A DNA stretch of 37,384 nucleotides. Source: CAYVTZ01 sp964454685. GTDB lineage: Bacteria > Bacillota > Clostridia > Christensenellales > Christensenellaceae. The DNA is taken from assembly GCA_964454685.1 (NCBI GenBank), contig CAYVTZ010000030.1, positions 1-37,384 on the forward strand, in the 5' to 3' direction. Positions 15,777 to 23,112 of the stretch are shown here, piece by piece (the first letter of the stretch is position 1; each line of letters starts with the position of its first letter). Both the position numbers and the translations under genes were made by a program. Below the pieces are notes generated by a model that saw nothing but the letters and a program-made list of their open reading frames with translations, was not told the origin of the DNA and searched no databases.

Positions 15777-17138
15777 ATGGTAGATTTGATTGTACTGGGC
15801 GGCGGCCCTGCGGGGTATCTGGCTTGCGAGCGCGCGGCGCACGCGGGCATGAAGGTGATTCTGATTGAAAAACGTAATGTGGGCGGCGTGTGCCTGAACG
15901 AAGGCTGCATCCCCTCCAAGACGTTGCTGTATTCTGCAAAGCTCAGCGACGGCGCATCGCACGGCGACAAGTATGGCGTGATTTGCAAGGGTATTGAGAT
16001 TGACCATCCGGCGGTGATTGCACGCAAAAACAAAGTGGTGAAGCAGCTTACCGGCGGGATTGCGGCGATGCTCAAGGGCCTTGGCGTGGAATGGGTGGTT
16101 GCAAACGGCGTCATCAAAGGCCGTGCAAACGGTGGTTATGCGGTGGAAGCAGACGGCAAGACCTATGAAGGCAAGCGCTTGTTGATTGCGACGGGCAGCG
16201 AGGCGGCAATGCCCCCCATCGACGGCTTGAAAGAGCAATTTGAAGCGGGATTTGCGCTGACCAACCGCGAGATTTTGGACATTCCGGCTGTACCTTCGAA
16301 GCTGGTGGTCATCGGCGGCGGCGTGATCGGTTTGGAAATGGCAAGCTACTTCAATTCCGCAGGAAGCGAAGTGACCGTGATTGAGATGCTGGAGCAGATT
16401 GGCGGCCCCATTGACGGCGAGATTGCATCGCTGCTCAAGAAAAACTACGAGAAAAAGGGCATCACGTTTAAGATGGGCTGCAAAGTCATCAAGATTGAAA
16501 ACGGCGCGGTGGTCTATGAAGAAAACGGACAGACGCAGAAGGCGGTTTGTGACAAGACGCTGGTTGCCATTGGCAGACGCGCGAATACGGCGGGCATTGG
16601 TCTTGAGAGCATTGACGTGCTGACCGAGCGCGGCGCGATCGTGACCAACGAGCAGATGCAGACCAACCAAAGCGAAGTATATGCGGCGGGCGACGTAAAC
16701 GGAAAATCCATGCTGGCGCACACGGCGTATCGTGAGGCGGAAGTCGCCATCAACAACATGCTGGGACAGCGTGACAAGATGAAGTATAACGCCATCCCCG
16801 GCGTGATTTACACCAACCCCGAAGTGGCGGGCGTCGGCGAGACCGAGCAATCCGCAAAGGCGAAGGGGCTGGATGTGACCGTGAAGTCCATCAGCATGCG
16901 TTATGCGGGGCGTTATGTCGCAGAGAATGAAGGCGGCGACGGCATCTGCAAAATCATCGTGGACAACAAATGGAACAAGCTCATTGGCGTGCACATGATC
17001 TGCAACTACGCATCTGAAATCATTTGGGGCGCGGACGCACTCATCACCAAGGAGCTGACCATTGACGAGATTAAGAAGATTGTGTTTCCGCATCCGACCG
17101 TATGTGAGATCATCCGCGAGGCCATCTTTCAACTGTAA
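15777..17138 (+). CDS. lpdA: Dihydrolipoyl dehydrogenase (E3)
   Basis: This 453-residue flavoprotein re-oxidises dihydrolipoamide on E2 and passes electrons to NAD+. It has the FAD-binding GGGPAG (residues 8-13) and the redox disulfide Cys39/Cys44 in CLNEGC. The NAD-binding segment is GGGVIGLEMASYF, with the FAD-binding AAGDVNG motif further on. The C-terminal HPTVCE provides the active-site His/Glu pair. GGGGG precedes the ATG, and the gene starts 13 bases after the E2 stop, so the two are co-transcribed and probably translated together. It is a normal-length family member with no visible defect. It has no fused lipoyl domain. Confidence 0.93.
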   Translation: MVDLIVLGGGPAGYLACERAAHAGMKVILIEKRNVGGVCLNEGCIPSKTLLYSAKLSDGASHGDKYGVICKGIEIDHPAVIARKNKVVKQLTGGIAAMLKGLGVEWVVANGVIKGRANGGYAVEADGKTYEGKRLLIATGSEAAMPPIDGLKEQFEAGFALTNREILDIPAVPSKLVVIGGGVIGLEMASYFNSAGSEVTVIEMLEQIGGPIDGEIASLLKKNYEKKGITFKMGCKVIKIENGAVVYEENGQTQKAVCDKTLVAIGRRANTAGIGLESIDVLTERGAIVTNEQMQTNQSEVYAAGDVNGKSMLAHTAYREAEVAINNMLGQRDKMKYNAIPGVIYTNPEVAGVGETEQSAKAKGLDVTVKSISMRYAGRYVAENEGGDGICKIIVDNKWNKLIGVHMICNYASEIIWGADALITKELTIDEIKKIVFPHPTVCEIIREAIFQL

Positions 17139-17476
17139 ATGACGCATCTCGCGCCTTTTGTCGGCTCACGCAGATCGCAATGAACCTTGAAGCTCTATTG
17201 CATCCTGCGTTCCCTCGAAAAACGCGACCCACATTCATTTATAGCTGAAATTTGAGAGTAGTAACAATATCGGCGCGCTGCGCATTTTGGAACATCCAAA
17301 CTGCATCCGCCTACCGCAATGATGGCAGAAAAGCGAGACAATGAATTTGAAATGCCTTGCGCCTTGACTAGCATGCTCTCCATCCGGCCTTTGGCACACA
17401 TGGAGTGACAAAACGGCAATAAAACTTGTACGATGCTGCGAGTAATAAAGATTAGATCAAATAAGGAGAAAACAAC
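17139..17476. other. 338-bp non-coding gap between E3 and E1, with repeat traces
   Basis: I find no gene here. The region has the palindromic element TTTGGA-N3-TCCAAACTGCA at 17286-17305 (also at 7247-7266) and CAAACTGCATCCG at 17297-17309 (also at 2376-2388). Positions 17355-17390 align with 8401-8437 at about 26 of 37 positions. An AAGGAG ribosome binding site lies just before 17477. No convincing promoter or terminator is seen, so E1 may still belong to the E2-E3 transcript. Confidence 0.45.
17286..17305 (+). repeat. Palindromic dispersed element, second copy
   Basis: This copy matches 7247-7266 at 18 of 20 positions and includes the perfect dyad TTTGGA/TCCAAA. It is intergenic, 172 bases upstream of the E1 start. 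Confidence 0.45.
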
Positions 17477-19948
17477 ATGACAAAGAAATTGGTCATCGAA
17501 CCCAGCAAAATGAGAGCTCCGGGAACCATTAAAATTCCGGATATCCCCATGAATACCTATCAGAAAACCGTGAAGGACGAGAAAAAGAACTTCACGAAAA
17601 AAGAATTCCTGAACATCTACCGCGATATGTGGGTGGTGCGCGAATTTGAAACCATGCTCAACCTCATCAAGACCACAAACCAGTATGAGGGCATTGAATA
17701 CAACCATCCGGGCCCGGCGCATTTGGGTATCGGGCAGGAAGCGGCGTATGTTGGTCAGGCGTTTGACCTCGGCATTGAGGACTTTTGCTTTGGATCGCAC
17801 CGCAGCCACGGTGAAATTCTTGCAAAGGGGATGTCTGCAATCGAAAAGCTTTCGGACGAGCAGCTCACCGAAATCATGGAGACCTTCTTTGACGGCGACA
17901 CCTACAAGGTTGTGAAAGAGCACACTGAATATACCTCTGTGAAGGACAAAGCGCGTCAATTTCTGCTGTACGGCATGATTGCCGAGACATGGGGCAGACA
18001 GACCGGGTTCAACCGCGGGTTGGGCGGATCGATGCACGCATTCTTTACGCCCTTTGGCGTATATCCGAACAACGCGATTGTAGGCGGCAGTGCGCCGATT
18101 TCTACGGGTGCGGCGCTGTACAAGCGCGTCAACGACAAGGACGGCATGGTGGTCTGCAACATCGGTGACGGCTCCATTGGCTGCGGCCCTGTTTATGAAT
18201 CCATGAACTTTGCTTCCATGGATCAGCTTAAAGAACTTTGGGACGGCGCGCACAACGGCGGGCTGCCTATCATCTATAACATTTGGAACAACAGCTATGG
18301 CATGGGCGGACAGACCGCCGGTGAGACCATGGGATATCAGGAAGTGGCGCGTTTGGCGGCGGGCATCAACCCCGACGCGATGCACGCGGAGCGCATCGAC
18401 GGCTACAACCCGCTTGCCGTGATCGACGCTTATCGCAGAAAGCGCAAAATCATCGAAGAGCGCAAAGGCCCCGTGCTGCTGGATGTGGTGACATACCGCA
18501 TTTCCGGTCACAGCCCGTCTGACTCTTCTTCTTACAGAACCAAAGAAGAGATTGCCATGTGGGAAGAACAGGATTCCATCATCGCATTCGGCAAACAGCT
18601 GATGGAGGCCGGGGTTGCGAGCGAGCAGGAGCTGAAAGACATTGAACTGTTGATCCGCAAGGATATGACATGGGCGGTGAAGCTGGGGAAGGACGAAGTG
18701 ATCTCCCCCCGCATTGACCTCGATAAAGACCCGAACGCAATCGCGGACATGATGTTCACGAACTTGGAGATTCCGAGCATGGACACCACCCGCAAGCCGG
18801 ACGTGCTGATGCCCAAGGACGAGAATCCGCGTGTGCAGAAGATTGCCAAAAAGGTCAGAAGCGCTTACGACGAAAACGGCAAGCCGGTTTCCAAGAACAA
18901 AGTATATCAGGTGCGCGACGCGATTTTTGAGGCGGCGATGGATAAATTCTATCAAGACCCGACCTTCATTGCGTATGGTGAAGATCACCGCGATTGGGGC
19001 GGCGCATTTGGCGCTTACGGCGGCGTGACGGAATCCATTCCGTATCATCGCTTCTTCAACTCCCCGATTTCCGAGGCGGCGATTGTGGGTACTTCCGTTG
19101 GCTATGCAATGTGCGGCGGACGCGTGATGTCCGAGCTGATGTACATTGACTTCCTCGGACGTGCAGGCGACGAAGTGTTCAATCAGATGAGCAAATGGCA
19201 GGCGATGAGCGGCGACGTGCTGAAAATGCCGTTTGTGCTGCGTATGTCTGTGGGATCGAAATACGGCGCACAGCACTCGCAGGATTGGTCTGCGCTGTGC
19301 ACACACATTCCGGGCCTTAAAGTGGTATTCCCTGCGACCCCTTATGACACAAAGGGCTTGCTGAATGCGGCGCTGAACGGCAGTGATCCGGTGATCTTCC
19401 TTGAGAGCCAGAGACTGTATGACTTTGGTGAGCAATTCCAGAAGGAAGTGCCGACAGAATATTATGAAGTGAAGATCGGCGAGCCGGACATCAAACGCGA
19501 AGGCAAAGACCTGACGATTTTGTCCATTGGTGCGACACTGTATCGCGCAATGGAAGCGGCGAAGATTTTGGAAGAAAAGTACGGCGTATCCGCAGAAGTC
19601 ATCGACGCGCGTTCGCTGGTGCCGTTTAACTATGATCTTGTGCTGGAATCTGTGAAGAAAACGGGCAAAGTGATTGTGACGGGCGACGCTTGCGAGAGAG
19701 GTTCGCACCTGAAAGATTTGGCGCAGACCATCACGGAGCTGGCGTTTGACTATCTGGACGCACCGCCGGTTGTGGTGGGCGCGAAGAACTGGATTACGCC
19801 GGCGCACGAGCTGGAGCATCACTTCTTCCCGCAGGCAAGCTGGATTGTGGATGCGGTAAACGCGCGCATTATGCCGCTGCCGAATCACACCAACACGACC
19901 AACTGGACGGAATTGGCGCAGATTGAGAACAACAAGAAGGGCGTATAA
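17477..19948 (+). CDS. Fused alpha-beta E1 component of a 2-oxo-acid dehydrogenase (thiamine pyrophosphate enzyme)
   Basis: This 823-residue protein joins E1 alpha (about residues 40-430) and E1 beta (about 465-823), which are usually separate subunits. The alpha half holds the thiamine pyrophosphate motif: GDGSIGCG, about 30 residues, then WNNSYGMG. It also has a GLGGSMH segment and the HSPSDSSSYR phosphorylation-loop-like region. The beta half shows YGEDHRDWGG, the catalytic-region SPISEAAIVG and IDARSLVPFN. It decarboxylates the 2-oxo acid and loads the acyl group onto the E2 lipoyl arm. Between SHRSHGEILAKG and GLGGSMH there are about 60 residues, more than in common E1 alpha chains, so an insertion is likely. 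AAGGAG precedes the start. Pyruvate is favoured by context. Confidence 0.9.
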   Translation: MTKKLVIEPSKMRAPGTIKIPDIPMNTYQKTVKDEKKNFTKKEFLNIYRDMWVVREFETMLNLIKTTNQYEGIEYNHPGPAHLGIGQEAAYVGQAFDLGIEDFCFGSHRSHGEILAKGMSAIEKLSDEQLTEIMETFFDGDTYKVVKEHTEYTSVKDKARQFLLYGMIAETWGRQTGFNRGLGGSMHAFFTPFGVYPNNAIVGGSAPISTGAALYKRVNDKDGMVVCNIGDGSIGCGPVYESMNFASMDQLKELWDGAHNGGLPIIYNIWNNSYGMGGQTAGETMGYQEVARLAAGINPDAMHAERIDGYNPLAVIDAYRRKRKIIEERKGPVLLDVVTYRISGHSPSDSSSYRTKEEIAMWEEQDSIIAFGKQLMEAGVASEQELKDIELLIRKDMTWAVKLGKDEVISPRIDLDKDPNAIADMMFTNLEIPSMDTTRKPDVLMPKDENPRVQKIAKKVRSAYDENGKPVSKNKVYQVRDAIFEAAMDKFYQDPTFIAYGEDHRDWGGAFGAYGGVTESIPYHRFFNSPISEAAIVGTSVGYAMCGGRVMSELMYIDFLGRAGDEVFNQMSKWQAMSGDVLKMPFVLRMSVGSKYGAQHSQDWSALCTHIPGLKVVFPATPYDTKGLLNAALNGSDPVIFLESQRLYDFGEQFQKEVPTEYYEVKIGEPDIKREGKDLTILSIGATLYRAMEAAKILEEKYGVSAEVIDARSLVPFNYDLVLESVKKTGKVIVTGDACERGSHLKDLAQTITELAFDYLDAPPVVVGAKNWITPAHELEHHFFPQASWIVDAVNARIMPLPNHTNTTNWTELAQIENNKKGV

Positions 19949-19982
19949 TATATGCTTACTATGTAAAGCGTGAAACGACAAA

Positions 19983-20016
19983 ACGGCTGCCGGGCATTGC
20001 CTCGGCAGTCGTTTTT
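19983..20016. terminator. Bidirectional intrinsic terminator between E1 and ridA
   Basis: ACGGCTGCCG (19983-19992) pairs with CGGCAGTCGT (20003-20012), followed by a T-run to 20016. The left side has AAA, so it also works in reverse. It lies between two convergent units, E1 on plus and ridA on minus. Confidence 0.85.
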
Positions 20017-20106
20017 CTGTGCGGAATTTGGGTGCGCGCAAGGGGCGGACAGGGAGGATGCTGCGCAAAAAGTGCGCGACAAAACAGGCGGGTTTAACCG
20101 GTTGCT

Positions 20107-20481
20107 CTAATCGCGGTATGCGATACACTCAATTTCCACCAGCGCGTCTTTGGGAAGCCGCGCGACCTCCACGCAGGAGCGGGCGGGGAAATGCGGGTCG
20201 AAAAATTGCGCGTATACCTCGTTCATTGCGGCGAAATCGTTCATGTCCTTGAGAAATACGGTGGTTTTGAGAATGCTTTGCAGGCTACCACCGCCGGACT
20301 CCACCACGGCTTTGAGGTTTTGCAGGCTGATCTGTGTTTGGATTTTGATATCCAACGGCATGGTTCCGTTAGCGTCAATGGGTAGCTGACCGGAAGTGAA
20401 GATGAGCGTATCGGTTGCAATACCCTGCGCGTAGGGACCGATGGCGGCGGGGGCAGATGTGGTTTGAATGGTTTGTTTCAT
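20107..20481 (-). CDS. ridA: RidA family enamine/imine deaminase
   Basis: This 124-residue protein has the canonical RidA sequence: a start leading to GPYAQG with Tyr17, the TSGQLP segment, FLKDMNDFAAMNEVY, and the PARSCVEVARLP motif. Its Arg101 matches the essential Arg105 of E. coli RidA, and Glu117 follows in VEIE. RidA hydrolyses 2-aminoacrylate and related imines to oxo acids and ammonia, protecting PLP enzymes. It is the last gene of the minus-strand ssnA-ygfK-xdhAC unit, 72 bases after xdhAC. That placement makes sense because YgeX in the opposite arm produces an aminoacrylate-type intermediate. All key residues are present. A role limited to this pathway is inference. Confidence 0.92.
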   Translation of the reverse strand: MKQTIQTTSAPAAIGPYAQGIATDTLIFTSGQLPIDANGTMPLDIKIQTQISLQNLKAVVESGGGSLQSILKTTVFLKDMNDFAAMNEVYAQFFDPHFPARSCVEVARLPKDALVEIECIAYRD

Positions 20482-20553
20482 GGTTTTGTTCCTTTCTGAG
20501 ACACGGTTTGCTTATTATAATGTTACGTGCGTATGTTTGATTTTGTGTAACTT

Positions 20554-23112
20554 TTACTGCTTATCCGCAGGTTTTTTGCCGTAGGGCGTATCGACAAGCG
20601 GCAGCTCTGTGCGTGATTTTCCATCCCAGCGCTCGTAGGCGAGCGCAACGGCGGGCGCGGTGGGAATGCTGCTGATTTCTCCAATCCCCTTTGCGCCATA
20701 GGCGAGCGAACCGCCCTTGCCGACCAAAACGGTATGAATGGGCGGGACATCCGGCGCGCGGAACAGATCGAGCGTACCGAACCTGGCCTGTGGTACGCCA
20801 TCCTTGAGGGGGAAACGCTCGGTGAGCGCATAACCCAAAGACATCGTGACGCCGCCTTCGATTTGCCCTTCCAGCGATATGGGATTGATGGCGGTGCCGA
20901 CGTCATGCGCGGCGTGTACAGCGCTGATTTTTCCGTCCTCATCCAGCAATACGACGTGGGTGGCATAACTGTACGCAATATGGCTGACGGGGTGGAGCTT
21001 GTCTACGCCCAAACGATCTGTATTGCCTTCGTACACGCCGATGAATGTGCTGCCTTGCAGGGTGTGCAGAGACTGCGTGCGCAGCGCCTGTGACAGTTGA
21101 AGCGCGGCGCGCTTTGCTGCCTCGCCGGTGAACAGCGTTTGCCGCGATGCGGTGGTATTGCCTGCGTCGGGGGAGGTATGCGTGTCCGGCGGGTCACAAA
21201 GGACTTGATCGGCGCTGAGATTGCAGGTTTCACAGACGATTTGCGTCAGCACGGTGCCAACGCCTTGCCCGATATTTGCTGCACTGGTGCGAATGTGCAC
21301 GTGCCCGTTATCGATGACGAGGTTGCATCGACCGACATCCGGCACCCCCACGCCCAGCCCGCTGTTTTTCAGGGCGCAGGCAATGCCCGCATAGGGCGAA
21401 GACTCGTAGACGGGACGCAGCGCTTCCAAGGTTTCGATCAGCGCGGTGCTTTCGTCTGCGATTTGCCCGTTGGGCAGTGTCTCGCCGGGGGCGATGGCAT
21501 TGCGGCGGCGAATTTCATAAGGCGTGATGCCCACGAGCGCGGCAAGTCGATTGAGATTACACTCTTGCGCAAAGCAGGTCTGCGGCACGCCAAACCCGCG
21601 AAACGCGCCGGCGGGAGGATTGTTTGTGTAGACGGCGAAGCCATCGATCTCAATATCCTGATTGTGGTACGGCCCGGCAGCGTGTGTACATGCCCGTTGC
21701 AGCACAGGACCGCCCAAAGAAGCGTATGCACCGGTATCCGCATAAATGACTGCCTTGGTGGCGGTGAGATTGCCTTGCTCATCGCAGGCGGTGGTGAATT
21801 CCATTTCCATACGATGGCGCTTGGGGTGTACCCGTATGCTTTCATCCCGCGTGAGGGCGAACTGCACCGGCAAGCCCGTGCGATGGGCAAGCAGCGCTGC
21901 GTGATGCTGTACGCTCATATCCTCCTTGCCGCCGAAGCCGCCGCCCACCTCCATTGCGGTGACGCGCACTTGCTCGCGCGGTAATCCGAGCAATGCGGCG
22001 CATTCTTTTTGTGTTTGATAAATCCCTTGATCTCCGCTGTAAATGCGAATACCGTTGCCCTCCGGCAACGCGACCGCGCACTCCGGCTCTAAAAAAGCAT
22101 GCTCGGTGGTGGGGGTGACATAGGTTTGCGTGACGACATATTTGGATTGCTGAATTTTTTGCTGCGCGTTGCCACGACGCAGATGTTCGTGAGACAGAAT
22201 ATTTCCGCCCTCGTGCAGCACGGGAGCATCCGGCGCAAGCGCTTGCGCGATGGTGGTGACGGCAGGAAGCGGGGTGCACTTGATTTGCACCAGCTTGCGC
22301 AGCGCGGGCAGCGAAGCGGCGCAACGTGTGGCAAGCAGAACGACTGCGTCGCCGATGGCGTGCGTTTCCTCGCCAATGGCAACCAGCGCCGGCCAATCCT
22401 GTTTGAGATGCCCGATGCAGCGCTGACCGGTGATGTCCTCCGCTGTGAGCGCGGCGATGAAATCGGGGTGCTGCTGCGCGGCACACAGGTCAATTGCGTC
22501 GATGCGGCAGCGGGCGTAGGGGGTGCGCACTGCACCGCCATAGACCATGCCCTCCAGACGAAGATCCGCCGCGTAGAGCGCCTTGCCCAGCACTTTGGCG
22601 GGGGCTTCGATACGAGGAAAATTGGAGCCGATTTGGGCGGGGTCTGTGGAAGGGACGGGCAATGATTCGCGCAGCATTTTGGCGGCGAGCAATATGGCGC
22701 GCTCGATTTTCACATAACCAGTGCAGCGGCAGACATTACCCGCGATGGCGGCTGCGACCTGCTCCTTTGCGGGGGCGGGGCAGACATCCAGCAAGGCTTT
22801 GGCGCACAGCACCATGCCGGGGATGCAGAAACCGCACTGCACCGCGCCGCAATGGGAAAATGCGTGGACGTATACGTCCTGCTCCCGCGGGGAAAGACCT
22901 TCCACAGTGAGAATATGCGCGCCATCAAGCGCACCGGTCTTTTTGGTGCAGGCGCGCACGGCTTTGCCATTGAGCAACACGCTACACGTGCCGCAAGCGC
23001 CCTGCGCACAGCCGTTTTTTACGGATGTGAGACGGCAATCGTCACGCAGGAAATCCAGCAGGGATTGATCCTTTGTGCAGAAGATGGGCTGTTGATTTAC
23101 AATCAGTTTCAT
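20554..23112 (-). CDS. xdhAC: Selenium-linked xanthine dehydrogenase, fused [2Fe-2S] and molybdopterin domains
   Basis: This 852-residue protein has two [2Fe-2S] domains at its N-terminus, with Cys35, Cys40, Cys43 and Cys55, then Cys93, Cys96, Cys128 and Cys130. The molybdenum-cofactor subunit follows from about residue 165 to the end. Visible motifs are GGGFGGKED, PAGAFRGFG and the catalytic Glu near residue 811 in KGIGE. This matches the selenium-dependent xanthine dehydrogenase (XdhAC) type, which hydroxylates or reduces purine rings. Selenium in this group is part of a labile cofactor, not selenocysteine, and indeed no in-frame TGA is seen. The start codon overlaps the ygfK stop as ATGA. 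No FAD subunit gene (xdhB or ygfM) is present in the window, so YgfK may carry the electrons. The substrate is inferred. Confidence 0.9.
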   Translation of the reverse strand: MKLIVNQQPIFCTKDQSLLDFLRDDCRLTSVKNGCAQGACGTCSVLLNGKAVRACTKKTGALDGAHILTVEGLSPREQDVYVHAFSHCGAVQCGFCIPGMVLCAKALLDVCPAPAKEQVAAAIAGNVCRCTGYVKIERAILLAAKMLRESLPVPSTDPAQIGSNFPRIEAPAKVLGKALYAADLRLEGMVYGGAVRTPYARCRIDAIDLCAAQQHPDFIAALTAEDITGQRCIGHLKQDWPALVAIGEETHAIGDAVVLLATRCAASLPALRKLVQIKCTPLPAVTTIAQALAPDAPVLHEGGNILSHEHLRRGNAQQKIQQSKYVVTQTYVTPTTEHAFLEPECAVALPEGNGIRIYSGDQGIYQTQKECAALLGLPREQVRVTAMEVGGGFGGKEDMSVQHHAALLAHRTGLPVQFALTRDESIRVHPKRHRMEMEFTTACDEQGNLTATKAVIYADTGAYASLGGPVLQRACTHAAGPYHNQDIEIDGFAVYTNNPPAGAFRGFGVPQTCFAQECNLNRLAALVGITPYEIRRRNAIAPGETLPNGQIADESTALIETLEALRPVYESSPYAGIACALKNSGLGVGVPDVGRCNLVIDNGHVHIRTSAANIGQGVGTVLTQIVCETCNLSADQVLCDPPDTHTSPDAGNTTASRQTLFTGEAAKRAALQLSQALRTQSLHTLQGSTFIGVYEGNTDRLGVDKLHPVSHIAYSYATHVVLLDEDGKISAVHAAHDVGTAINPISLEGQIEGGVTMSLGYALTERFPLKDGVPQARFGTLDLFRAPDVPPIHTVLVGKGGSLAYGAKGIGEISSIPTAPAVALAYERWDGKSRTELPLVDTPYGKKPADKQ

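Noticed and set aside
14687..17147. Long minus-strand open frames opposite the E2 and E3 genes
   Set aside because: Composition is Arg/His-rich without motifs, and they overlap two well-supported genes in full.
17195..20128. Very long open frame (977 codons) on the minus strand opposite the E1 gene
   Set aside because: The plus-strand frame has full E1 alpha and beta motifs. The reverse frame is Arg/His-rich, matches no family and is a by-product of codon bias.
21097..22665. Plus-strand open frames opposite xdhAC
   Set aside because: They mirror a well-supported molybdenum enzyme gene and have no ribosome binding site or domain.
20554..23112. Selenocysteine codon in xdhAC
   Set aside because: The frame has no internal TGA. 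Selenium in this enzyme group is a cofactor atom and not an encoded residue.
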